Source: Effrenium voratum (lineage: Eukaryota; Sar; Dinophyceae; Suessiales; Symbiodiniaceae). Taken from it: a stretch of 64,000 nt of DNA. How positions within the stretch are numbered: position 1 is the stretch's first letter; each line of letters opens with the position of its first letter. The notes beneath the pieces are model-generated. The model was not told the DNA's origin. It did not search any database and worked only from the letters and a program-made list of their open reading frames with translations. The stretch spans positions 64,501 to 128,500 of the forward strand of contig CAUJNA010000826.1 in assembly GCA_963377175.1 (NCBI GenBank), written 5' to 3'. Below, one piece after another: positions 38,501 through 50,500 of the stretch. Position numbers and translations under genes: made by a program.

Positions 38501-41500
38501 CCATCCTCTCTGTGCGGTTACAGCCTATGCGGTTGTCGATGCCGGCCGACGCACGCTTGCTGCTGGGGAGGTTCGTGGGGCTTTCGCCAACAACTATGTG
38601 GCGGAGATTGCGGCGATTGTGATGGCCGTGCATTGCGCAGTTTCTTCTGTATGCATCTACACTGATTGCAACGCTGCGGTACAGGTGTGGCAGTCTATGC
38701 GGATGTCCCAGACGGTCCCTTCACATGCTGCGGCGGCTGACTTGTGGACCCTTTTCTGGGAGATCGTGCGCCACAAGCAGGCTGTCTACCAGGCCTTTTC
38801 GGTTGAGCTGCAATGGACCCCGGCGCGCCAGGACTTGACTCAGCTTCGTGGGCGGGCTCTTCATCATGCTTTGTGCAATGATGCGGCTGACCGGGCGGCA
38901 AAAGCGGTTGCCTCAAGCTTGCAGAGGGTTCCCTTGCGTGAGTTGGACACTTTGTTCTATGCGACCTGGAGGCGGCAGCGGTGGCTTCAGCAGCTGTACA
39001 AGTTGCTGCCTGAGTGCAGCCCGTTTCATGCGGCCGAGGAGGTCGACCCGGGGCTTGGGCAGTGCGACCCTCCTGCGCGGGAACCGCTGCCCGCACGGCC
39101 CCGTCGGCCGTCCGGCTCCCCTGGGAGCCGCCGTCTTGGTGGAGCTATGCTCCAAGGCAGTGGGCCGCTGTGCGCGATTTCTTTGCGCAGGCTGAATGGC
39201 GGGTCGGTGATTCGGAACCCATTTCCTTGCACGAGCTCGTCATCTACATGAACCACCGCTTTCCGCTGGCGGTGCACACGCCGGGGCGTGTCACGGTGGT
39301 TGCGGCCCAGGTCAAGTGGGCCCGCAAGGCTCTTGGGGTGATCCGTGGGCGGTGCGGTGACCCTTCGCCGGGTGTGTGGAAACCGTCGCAGCAGCGGAGC
39401 TTCGGTGTGTGCTTTCCCAAAGGCATGTACGCCGGGGCCCCCCTTGTGGTGTCAGGTGGTGAACGCGACCTTCTTGCACAGGCTTTGGCTCGCGTCCATC
39501 GCAAGGGGCGGACGCCCCGCGATTGGGACTTTGCCCTTGGCTAACACGGCCAAGGTTTGCTTTTGGCCTTGGCGCCGGCAGGCCCGGAGGTCGGCTCTCG
39601 CTCGACGCGTGCGCCCGTGAGATAAACATCACCTCTTGGGTCCAAAGTTCTGAGTTTCGCCTGCAGTTCCCTTATGGCTTGTTTTTAACATCACCTTTTG
39701 GGGAGGCCAGTTTCACGTGGGCTTCCTTCAAGTAGGGTGATGCTGGGGGTGGGGGGGAGGGCTTGGCTGTCAGTGAGAGTCACAAAACTGACCCCTCCAC
39801 ATCCTGGTTTCAGGAGCAGCTGTCTGAGTACAAGGAGAAGCGTTTCCAAGAGGCGCCGGAGCCGGGAAACATATCGGAGTCAAGTCGGGGTACATCTTTT
39901 CGTATGTCAAGTCTGTTCATTCTTTTAGGGTCAAGGTGTGTTGTTCAGTTGGGCTCTGCTTCTTTCTGCGGGTCAATTTGGGTTGCGTTTCTTTGAGGGT
40001 CAAGTTGGTCTCTTTTTTTCAAGGCTCAAGTTGGGCTCATTTTTTCTGGGGTCAAGGGTCGTGTTTGTTCGGGGTCAGGTTGGTTCCGGCTTGTTTTTGG
40101 AGTCCGGTCCGAGTGAAGATGGCAGGAAGCCGGACCCGGGTAACTAAAGCTGTGGGCGCGTTCCTAGGCAGCACGATTTGACCCGATGGTATGGGGATTT
40201 GGTACCACACATCTGGGCTAGTGTCTAGCGGCTAGGGCCCTCGCCTGACTTTGTCTTGCTGCAAACCCCGGAAGGTTTGTTTCCGGTTGGAACATGTTAC
40301 CAGTTCTCCAGATGCTTGGGGTGTGTGTTTTTGGCGGCTTTTATCAACGCTTGGGATTAATTGTTTCCTCCTACCAAGAGTGGAAGTGCCCATGCCCCTT
40401 TCGGCTACTTCCTAGTGGTTTGTGCGGACAACCGCCCGAGTTGTTTGTATTGCTGGGTTTGGGGATTCATCCACTGAACCTTTGGTCACCCGCACCTCCG
40501 AACCTCATAGATCCAAGCCATTGGGTCAGGTGGAGGACGCCATGCTGGAGGGCGAGCTGCTGCGTCGCAAGGCCCTTGAGGCCGTCCCAGTCGAAGGGTG
40601 AGGGTCGAAGGGTCGAGGTGGAAGTGGGGGACCTCAAAGTTGCTTCAAAGGGGCTGGATTCAAGGAGTCCCGCTGGATCCACTTGAACTTTTGCAACCAT
40701 TCAAAGGCTTGGTCGTTTTGAGGATGTCGCTGGAAAACGGACCCAGGGTGTCTTCTGGGTTGGACCTGGACCTGTGGCTCTTGTTCCTCTTTCAAGGAAA
40801 CCCACCAGGAATCGTTCCAACTCAATTTGAACATCGCTCCCATCCCTCTGGGCCCTGGACATGGCACAACTCCCGTCCCACTGGGCCCCAAACTGGACCC
40901 GAGCGCTCCAGGGATCGATCCGGCGCGCGAGCGCGCGAGCGCTTCGCAGGATCTGGAGGCGGAGAGGGAAGCGGAGCAGAAGCGCCGGGGGATGGCCGTC
41001 AAGGCGCAGAAGGAGACGCAGAAGGCCAACGCATACCTCAAGCAGATCAAGGCAAGGCTTTTGGTTTGGAGTCTTTTGTTTTGTTTCGTTTGGTTTCTCT
41101 GTTTGTTTGTTTTTTTTGGGTCAGTTTTTGCTTTTTTGGTTTTTGTTTGTTTGTTTGTTTGTTTGGTTGTTTGTTTGTTTGTTTGTTTGTTTGTTTGTTT
41201 GTCTTTAATATTCGGTTTGTTTTGTTTGTGTGCGTGGATTGGTTGGTGGGTGGGTGGGTGGGTGAACCATGCTTGGCACACAATGTCACCCCTACTTTGG
41301 AGCCATGACCTGAGTGGGACTCTGCGGCAGTGCGATGGTTCCTGGAGTTGCCATAAACTCACCAGGCCCGGTGTAAGGAGCATGGTCTTTTGGGGCCTCC
41401 CGATCCGATGAGGTTCCATAGGTGGGGCAAGTTCCCCAGCTCCTGCATTGCTTGTCTCTTGGTTGGGAAGCAGTTGCAACCAGCCCAGCCCTCGGTGTTG

Positions 41501-44500
41501 CATGTAGTGCACGTGTTGCCAACGTCGGATGACCCAGGGGCCAGGCGTTGAAACTCCCGGCGTTTGGATGGTGAGGATATGCGTCGGATGTGCGCGAGGC
41601 TGAGGATATGCTGCGGCAGCAGAAGGAGGAGGAAAAGATTCAGGACAGGAGTTGCTTGCAGCTGGTGCAAGCCACGTTTTGGTAAGACCAGTGGCGCCAT
41701 TTTCCGCTTTTTGTAGAGTGTTTGGGTTTTGAGCCGGAACAAATACAGGCCTTTCCCAGCCAGCCACCGATGGCACTGGAGGTTTGGGCCAACCCGTTGG
41801 TGCTTTGGATGGATTGGTGGGAGTGCCCTCTCGGTTCCGTTTCTCTTTCCCGTCATAGTCCGCGCCCTCCCTCCAATTCAAACCAGGGCTTCAGTGAGGT
41901 GACAAGTTGCATGTCCGGCTTGACTCGGGACCCTTCTTGCTTCTCCCCAAACACTTGTTTTGTGCAAATGAGACTTCCAGAGTCCATGACTTACATTGGC
42001 ATCTCTTCCTAATGCACGGCATTCAGAAAGGAAGCTCAGCCTGTGAGAAATTTGAGCTGTGAGCCGAAGGAGCTGCTTGTTGATCTTTGCTTGGAGTGTC
42101 GAGAGCTTCTTTGTGAACAAGCCCAAAGATGTCATACAGACGTTCAGCGCCATGCTGTCTACAAGGGGGCAGTGTTTTCTTTCTGTGGTTATCTCAAAAG
42201 AACACCTTGGGATACACCTTTGCCCCAGACTCATTTTAACAGCCCCCCCCACCTCTTTCAGGAGTATGCTGCACGCAAAGAGAAGATGATGCAGCTGCGC
42301 AAGCAGAAGGAGGAGGAGGTCTTCCAGCAGAAGCAGGCGAGGCTGCAGCCGAGGTGTGACCTCTATGCTCCACTCAAACCCACGTGCAACATTTGTTTTC
42401 AGGCCTTTTCCCGGCAACGGTGAACTCATTTTTTAGGCGGTCGAAGTCTGCCAATAATTTTGCGGCTGTGATCCACGGGGGTTGCAATGACTGGTGCCGC
42501 TTGCTTGCCCGAAGATTCTCCAGTTCACATGCTCAGTCGTACCCACAGCTATTTGTGGCTTGCACCCCGATACATGTTCAACAATAATGAATATGTGTAC
42601 TGTATACTCTGCCGGCAACCACTTTGAAAGACCTCAGAAGAACAGCAGCAAGTTCTTTAGACTGTGCTAAGACACCAAGTATTTGCTGCAAAGGGAACCT
42701 GAGCGAGCCATGAGGAATAGAGACGTGATAGTGTCTACAGAGAGAGAGAGAGAGAAGCAACAAAAAGGGTGGAGTTCGGGAGCATGGTGGCCCAGAAATC
42801 TGTGCTCAAGCACTGCCAAAGCTAAGTAAGCACGCAATTACTATGAGTGATGTGATCATGTCACTCCCTGTGACATCGCCCCAGTTGCCCAAGTTGCCCT
42901 CAAGCAATCACATCAAACGAGGTGTACCTATCCTAGTTGCACAGTGACCCGCTCGGTAGAAAAAGAAGAAACCCTTCTTGGGGTTGGTCATGTTTTGTCG
43001 GGCACCGGCCCAACACGCGAAATAGGGTGGTCCGTGGCAGCCAGGGAATCAGGGTTCCAAGCTTTGTCTTCCGGACTGATTTTCAGGGGTCCTTTGGAAG
43101 ACATTCGCCTGGCTCATTCTTGTTTTTTCAGGGATACCTAGAAAAGGCAAACCTGCAACTTGGTGAAGCCCCTGCCACTGTCAGTTTTGCCAAGGGCAAA
43201 GATGTAATCCGTTGCCACAGGTTGACCAAGACGAAGGTTCCGTACAAAAGGATTCCGCATGAAGCAACTTTCATCGTGTGATGGGAGAACCCGATTGCAA
43301 TCCCAAACGCCCTGAATGAGGTCGCCTAAAAACACATACCAGAAGCGAGTTTGCAATCTAAATTAGCCCGACTTGGGTTTATCCTCTGCCAGGCGGCGCG
43401 CAATGCCATGATCGACGCACAGGCCATTGGGGCCTCGGGGACCGCGGAGCCAGGGCCAACCGGCATGTCATGCGGTTTGCTTCATGCGATTAGCAAGCAA
43501 GCCTTTTGTTTCCAACTATGACTTTAAAGAGTCTCATGTATCAGGGAAATTTTAGTATGCATGTGACGTATGACATGTGGCGCAATTCGCTCCATTTGTG
43601 CCCAACATACCTGGAGCCTGAAAGTGAGAGACCCATCATCTTGGGTAAAGTTTGGCTTGAAACAGCTTGCCTTCGTCCCGTTGACGTGGCGCTTCGGCGT
43701 ATCTGTACCCATACCATGGATTTTGTGCGGATTGCTGTGTGGTCAGCTGTGCTGTCGACACTGTGGAGTTCTCATGCCATGAAGACTCTGGTTGACCAGG
43801 AGGCCGCCAATGCAGATGCAGTGGCCAAATGCTACAGTGGTCCGGAGCAGAACGTGTGGGAACTGGTCATGGGGAAGCAGATCGATATCGGTGGAGCATC
43901 TTCCACATTGGAGCTGGCTCAAAGGGCTGGTGTCGGACCAGGAATGAAGGGAGTTGAGCTGAATTGCAATAATGGTGGAGGAATGCGCGCCCTTGTTCGT
44001 TTGGCCGGAGTGGACTCCATGATTGGAGTGGATTTGACCAAGTCTGTGGTGGAGACGGGCATGAAGAGGACAGAGGAGGAGGGGTTGAGTGACAAGATCA
44101 AGTTTATCAACAAGAACTCCTTGGAGAATGGACTTCCCGATGCCTCTGCCGATTTTGTGTACAGCAAGGACGCTTGGTGCTACATGCCTGACAAGCAGAA
44201 GATCATTGACCAAGCCGCTCGCATCGTTAAGCCTGGTGGGAAAGTCATGTTCACTGACTGGATCGAGGGTGAAGGTCTCTCGGACCAGGAGGCGCAGAGA
44301 TATTTGAGCCTGATGACATTCCCTGCCATCCCAACGGTGAAGGAGTATGCGCACATGCTGCAGAAGGGAGGCTTTGAGGTTGAGATTGCTGAGAACAGTG
44401 GCCGCTACTTGCCTGCCATGAACAGCTATGTGCACATGCTGAAGAGGCAATCAGTGTACGATGCCAAGAAATTGCTGAATTGGGATGATGAGGCTTACAA

Positions 44501-47500
44501 TAAGTTGATCTCCGACTTTGAGTTCATGGCAGAATTGGCTCAAGAAGGCAAAATCATTCAGGGAATGTTTGTGGGCCGCAAGAGGGATGTCACTCGAGAC
44601 CTGTGAGTGGCAAGTCAACATGGTGGATCAACAATTCCTGAACAGGCCAGGCACTTTCCGCAAAGTTCCTTGCAGCATTATATCCTGTACAGTAGCTTCA
44701 CCGTCCATGGCCACAATGATTTATGTTCCTACCTAGGATCTGTGTTGCTGGAAACTGTCAACAGAGCGGACACACGGAGTGCTTGAGTGCATTCCTGTTT
44801 TGTGTTTCACGCGCAGTGTTGCAATGCAGCGCTAGTTTTGATGACGCTTTCCATTAGTCATAGCTACGGTGGAGCGGCACAGGCGCCACAAGTGCAAAGA
44901 GTGCAACGGGGTCACCTCGCTACCCTGCTTGTCTTCACATAGCCCTCTTTCCAATGATTTTAAAGGGCAACCAAAAGGAGACCACCCATTCTTGTGGGTC
45001 CAAATCCTGTATGCAGAAACAGCCATACAGCAACGGATTCATTTTTAGAAGCCCTCACAAGTGGTGGACATAAATCTGCACCAGGATGTCCACCAAGGTG
45101 TCCAATTGGCTACACCTCAAATAGCGTTTTTTTTTTGATAGTCTCTTGTTTTTTAAGGACGGCCAAAACAGCCACTGCCTTGGCGTTCCATCTTGATGGC
45201 GGTCTTGACGGAGGCCAAACGCCTGGCGGAGATGCAGGACAACGAGGACGCGCGCGTGGAGGGCCAGGTGAAGGCGAAGGAGGCGGGTGACATGTTGCCA
45301 CGGAGTTGTTTGGGTTTGGATGGATTGCCCCAATCGTTTTTGGGTTTTTTTCCCGGGGGGTTTGGGATTGTTTGGGTTTGGCGGAATGATGTAGGGGCCC
45401 CAATCATGATTGGGATTAGATTTGCGTGGGTTTGCTTGGGTTTGCTTGCCTGCCCTTTCCTGCCTGCCTGCCTGCTTGTGCGCTTCCGTTTTGTGGCATC
45501 TTGCGTATTTGTTTTGTTTTGTCTTATTTTCCTCCATTGATGTTTTTTTGGTGCTTGTTTGTTTGTTTGTTTGTTTGTTTGTTTACTTGTTTACTTGAAT
45601 TCTTGCTTGCTTGCTGTTTATGACATGTGTTGTATGTTGGCTTTTTTTTTGTTTGCTGGTTTGTTTGCTTTTTTGCTTGCTTCCTTTTTGTAACATGTTG
45701 CTTAGTTGTTTTGCTTCTGTGCTTGGCTTGTTTTGTTTTAATTGTTTTTTTTTGTTTGTTTGTTTGTGCGTCTGTTTGTTTGTTCCTTTGTGTTTGTTAT
45801 TTTGTCTGATGTGTTTTCTGTTGCGTTGTTGTCCTTTGTTTTGTTTCTCTTTGTTTTGTTTTGCTTGTTTGTTTCTTTGTTTGGCTGTTTGGTTGTTTGC
45901 GTACGTGCCTGCTTGCTTGCTTCCTTGCTTGCTGGCTTCTTTGTTGTTGTTTGGTTGCTTGTTTTTTGTTTCTTTGCTTCTTTTGTTGTTTCTTATATTT
46001 TATATGCAGCCGGGCTTTCCCATGGCAGGCGGATGATGAGAGAAAGCGGCTGGCGAAGCTTGATATGATGGCCAGGTGCGCCTCTTCACATCCGAAGCTC
46101 TTGGTCTGAGGGAGACCTCCAGCGGTGCTCCTTTTTGCTACTCCCTTCGATTGTTTTTTTCTTTCGGGCGGGGGGAGGGAAGTGTTACCAGTTCTTTGGT
46201 CTGTGGTTGCGAGTTTTTTTGTTTTTGTGGGGGAGCAGGGAGTGTCCCCCGTTAAAATCAAGACCGCTCTTTCTGGGCAAGGCAAGCCTGTGCTTTTCGA
46301 ACAGCCCAGACCTTTGATGCCGTTGGTGTCCTTCTGGCTTGGCTTTCAGATCGCGCCCCATTTAACATTCGTTTCAGGAACCGTTGTTTACAGTCCCACA
46401 TTTGCTACGATCCAGCCGCTAGCCAAAAAGATAGTACACCCTTGGTACGCGACATGAGCCCATGAGAGAAGGTGGGAGGAGGACATCCAGAAGAGTCGCC
46501 AGGCGAGGGGCGATTTTCGCCATGCCACAGTGGCAAAGGGACGTGGCCCGCCCCGAGCAAGGACCGCCAGCCGAAAATCAGGGGTCTCTTCCTTTAAGAA
46601 GACCCGTAACAATGCAGACCGTGGAGGAAAGGTCAGGGGATGTGACGGTGGTGCTGGCCCATTGCGGAGTCTTGGGTTTTAGGTCGCCACTTTTTGTGAG
46701 GGGGTTAAAACATCTTGCACATGGGATGGGAAGCAACCCCATGCGCTTGCCTATGGCTTGCTCCTTTCTGGCGACACTTCCCGAAAGGCCCAGATTCAGC
46801 GCAAGCAGAACGCCCGCTCCAGGGCGCGATGGGGGAGGGGCATGGGTGGAGGATTGTCCACCGGTTTTAGTTTGGTTCTGTTCCACTTTCAGTTTGGTAT
46901 CCATCGGTTGTTCCAAAAAGGCCCCTGACAGCACATGGTTGCTTTGCTTTTCTTGGGGGGGAGGGGGGCGGATTCAGATGCTTTAGTGCCGCAGAGCACT
47001 TTGGATTGGTCCTGCATGGAGATGATGAATAGAGCAACAGGACCGGGGGCGGATCCAACACGAACAAGCGGAGGCATCTCAATGAGCAGACACACGCACA
47101 CATAAAAGCCAATCAATACGTGTATGCCAGGCATGTAAAATACATGCAATGTGTGTATATATATATATATATATATCATACACATATTCACAGTGCAGCC
47201 ACCCATGTTTGTACGTTGACGATCTTCTCGAACTTCTCGAGAAAGGTGAAGCACAGTCTGAGGCTGTGACTGGCAAGTAGACCAGGGGTTTCTGACCGCC
47301 CCTCCAAGTTGGTGCGGCTAGGTCCAGTTGAACGGGAATTCACAGTTGGGGCACCGAGCCACGCTTAGGGGCAAGTAGATAGAACGATGAATGGAGACGG
47401 CCCTCCGGAAGGGTTGGTGGACATACATCCCCATGTAGACGACGTTTAAATTCAGACCCAAAGACAGGGGCTCTTGAACAAATGGGTTTGCCTTGTTGCT

Positions 47501-50500
47501 GTTGCCCTTCAGGTCGGTTTCAAAGGGAAGCCCAAGGAAAGCCGTTGGCTTGTTCCGGGGCTTGGGGGGGTCAGGAGAAGGCGGAGGACGCGGAGACGGC
47601 AAAGTTCCTCTCGGAGTGGTGCCGGGTGCTGGACAAACAGGCCGGATTGGGGGCTGACCGAAACAGCACGGACTTGCTAGTTCGATAGGTAGTGAAAAGC
47701 ACAGGCTTGGGGATGATCCAGGTACCTCTGGTTTTGAGATTCCCCCATTCTTCTTCCATTTGCTGAAAGAATAGTATTTTTTAGTTATTTCCCCCTGTTG
47801 TTTTTAAAAGGAATCTATCACTACTGGACATATTTTTATATTTTTTCCAGGGGTCTTAACCAAATGGAAGACTTGCTGGTTCGATAGGTAGGGAAGCAAC
47901 AAGCTTGGGGATGAAGCAGGCTCAACCTCTGGTCTTGAGATTCCCTCCATTTAGCGCCAACCTGGTTCGCTGGGGAATCAACGGGCTTGGGAATGAACCA
48001 GGTTCAACCTCTGTGTTGAGAGGCCCCCCCAATTGATATTTGTTTGGCAAGTGGGTGCAAACCAATGTCTGTGATGAATTGACACTTCAGTTCAGAAAAA
48101 GCAGAGCATCATGCTTCCCATCAAGGCATGTCATAGACAAGAGGTGAAGGGAAAAAGGGCAACGCAAGAAAGTGCTGGGGATCCTGTGCTGGCTTCCAGC
48201 CAGTTCACGAGACATCCATCCGGGCCTTGTAGATCGCTTTCGCTTGGGATCTCCAAGGCCATGCCCAGCAGACACCGAAAGGCGCTCTCTTCTCGCCGGC
48301 GGCTGTGCCTCTTTTGAGGGGGACCCTTCCCCCCCCACAAAAAAAGGAGCAAGAACACCATGGTAAGTACTCTTTTGGTTTGGCTTTGAAACCAACCAAA
48401 CCAGGGATACCCCTCAAAAAAGACGCTGTTTTGAAGCCCCCTCCTGCTAAAGACACCAAACGACATTCCCTTTTTGTTTTTTTCGCGCGCGCGAGGAGCA
48501 GGAGGAGAACCACCTCAAGGACCAGGCGGCTCGGAAGCTGGCCGAGGCGCCCGGCCAATGGCGGAGGGGGAACGATAGAGATGGGCAGGGCTCGGGAAGT
48601 GCGAAGTGTGGGTCTTGTCATGTCTTAGCAGAATTCGCAAGTGAATGAATGATGAGGTGTTGCCAAGTGAATGATCAGGTGTTACCGAGAAGATGATCAG
48701 GTGTTACTGAGTGATTATCAGGTGCTACCATATCAAGGGGTACCAAGTGAATATCAAGTGTTGTGTTGCCAAGTTAATGATCAGGTGTTTCAAAGGAGAG
48801 GCCCAATGGGCTTTCTGTGGCTTGTCGGGTTTGCCGCGCTCGATCTGAGCGGCAGGAGCACCAGAAGCAGGCGCCCAGATGCGCTGCTTCGGGATTCGGG
48901 GTGGACCAAATTCCGGCGAAGCGAGCTGGGGCCAATTCCAGGGGTCCCCATGATTCCCTTGCTTGGCGATATGAGCATGCCATTTTTTAAGCTGAGGTTC
49001 CTTTGGTTGGGACGAATTGAGGGTTGCTTCAATCATCTTGAATCACTTTTGAGGGTGCTTTTCGGTGCATCTGCCAGTGTCTGCCAGCTTTGGATATGTG
49101 GGCCGGCCCTGTCTGTTGTTCCTAATTGTCTTGCTCCCGTGTCCGCTTAACTCAACGGACTGTGCCGATGTTTGGTTGGTGCACTGGAATCAATCTTGCT
49201 CGTCCAATTGCACGGCACCTGTCTCTGGCTGCAGGTGGAGCTCCAGAGGAGGAAGAAGAACGAGGACAGCTGGGGATCAGAGGCAACAAACACAGCGTTG
49301 GCCATAAGTTTTGATTTCGGCACCCCTTCTGATGGCCTTCACGGAACACGATGCCAGTTGTTTGTACTGGCCGCCTAGTTTGAGACAACTTGATGAGGCT
49401 TGATCCACGTGCCGATGGAGTGCCGGGTCTTTCTGAAGTCAAGTGGTTCAGGGCCAGAACAGCATCCGTCCGTGTGTCAAGGTACTCGAATATCCCCACT
49501 TGCCCGATGCCGACCTGACAGCAAATCCTTAACCCTTGAGTGCCAGGCTTTACTCACGTAAGTATTGCCGGTTGCTTGTGGCTTGCTTCGCCCTCCAGGG
49601 CGAGCGAAAGGCGGGCCCCCAAACCGGGCCACCGCACCGCGTTTTTCCGCCAGGATAAGGATGGCGACAAGGTCGTGGCGGCACATGCCAAGAAGGTGAT
49701 CGAGGCACGGAGCCAAGAACGTGAGCGCCGAGCTCGGAAAGGGTTCGGAGAACAAATATACAAGCAACTGACCAACGTATTGATTGTCTTTGCTGGGGGC
49801 GACATGTCCCACAAAAACCAGGGGCCCAACCAAAACTCCCATGTCCTCCTCAAAACACAAATGATTTAGGCTCAGGCGGTACTCATGCGGTATTGATTGG
49901 GAATTCCAACAACTGTTGAACCCTGGGATGGGCCGATCTATATTAGTCGCCTGAGCAATCGCTCCGCGGCCCATTTCCACACAAAGATGGTTTCGTGAAA
50001 CGAACGAGTGAAGGAATGCTGCATCGTTCGGCACCTCTCCCTTCGTCCAGGCAGACACGTTGGAGTTCCATGCCTACGCAGAGGCCAGAGCTGTTCTCGG
50101 AATGAGAGTGAGCACCAGCTCACGGAAGAGGCTAGTTGCTGAGTTCAGATTGTTTGGCCTCAACGATGCTGCAATGTCTTTATGTTGATTTGGGTGTGGG
50201 TCAAGAATAGGTACTGAAAACGGGTTGCCCTGGCGAATGGCCAAGCACTAATACCTGCAGTCCCCTGGTGATTCAATTTTGACCCATACCCTTTGTTGCA
50301 TTGGGAAATGGCACCTGTCCCAGTTGCTGCCCTGATGTTCTGACGACCCAGGACACCAAGGCAAGTGTATCACTCGTGATGACCTGGAGCTTGCTTTTCA
50401 GCCACCCCAGTGAGTAAGACCATTTCAATTATTGGCCCGGCTTCGCTCTCAGGAGCTCCAGGGAGAAGGTATCCTTGTTTCCAACTAGGTATCCACCGTA

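Larger units (their letters stand above)
32138..39637 (+). mobile_element. non-LTR-type retrotransposon with a DNA cytosine methyltransferase domain, complete insertion
   Basis: The perfect 15-bp direct repeat TAAACATCACCTCTT occurs at 32138-32152 and 39623-39637 and bounds the element. Between the copies I find, in order, a C5-methyltransferase domain, an uncharacterised segment, an AP-type endonuclease, a reverse transcriptase, a zinc-knuckle-like motif, RNase H and a C-terminal domain. No long terminal repeats and no poly-A tail are present. The 3' end follows the last stop by about 80 bases and has a stem-loop. The 5' leader is only about 17 bases before an ATG at 32170. About 14 frame changes interrupt the coding region, so this copy should not make full-length protein. 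It lies in a gene B intron in the same orientation. Confidence 0.85.

Noticed and set aside
45410..46068. Leu/Phe/Cys-rich membrane-like ORFs
   Set aside because: T/G low-complexity sequence inside a gene B intron.
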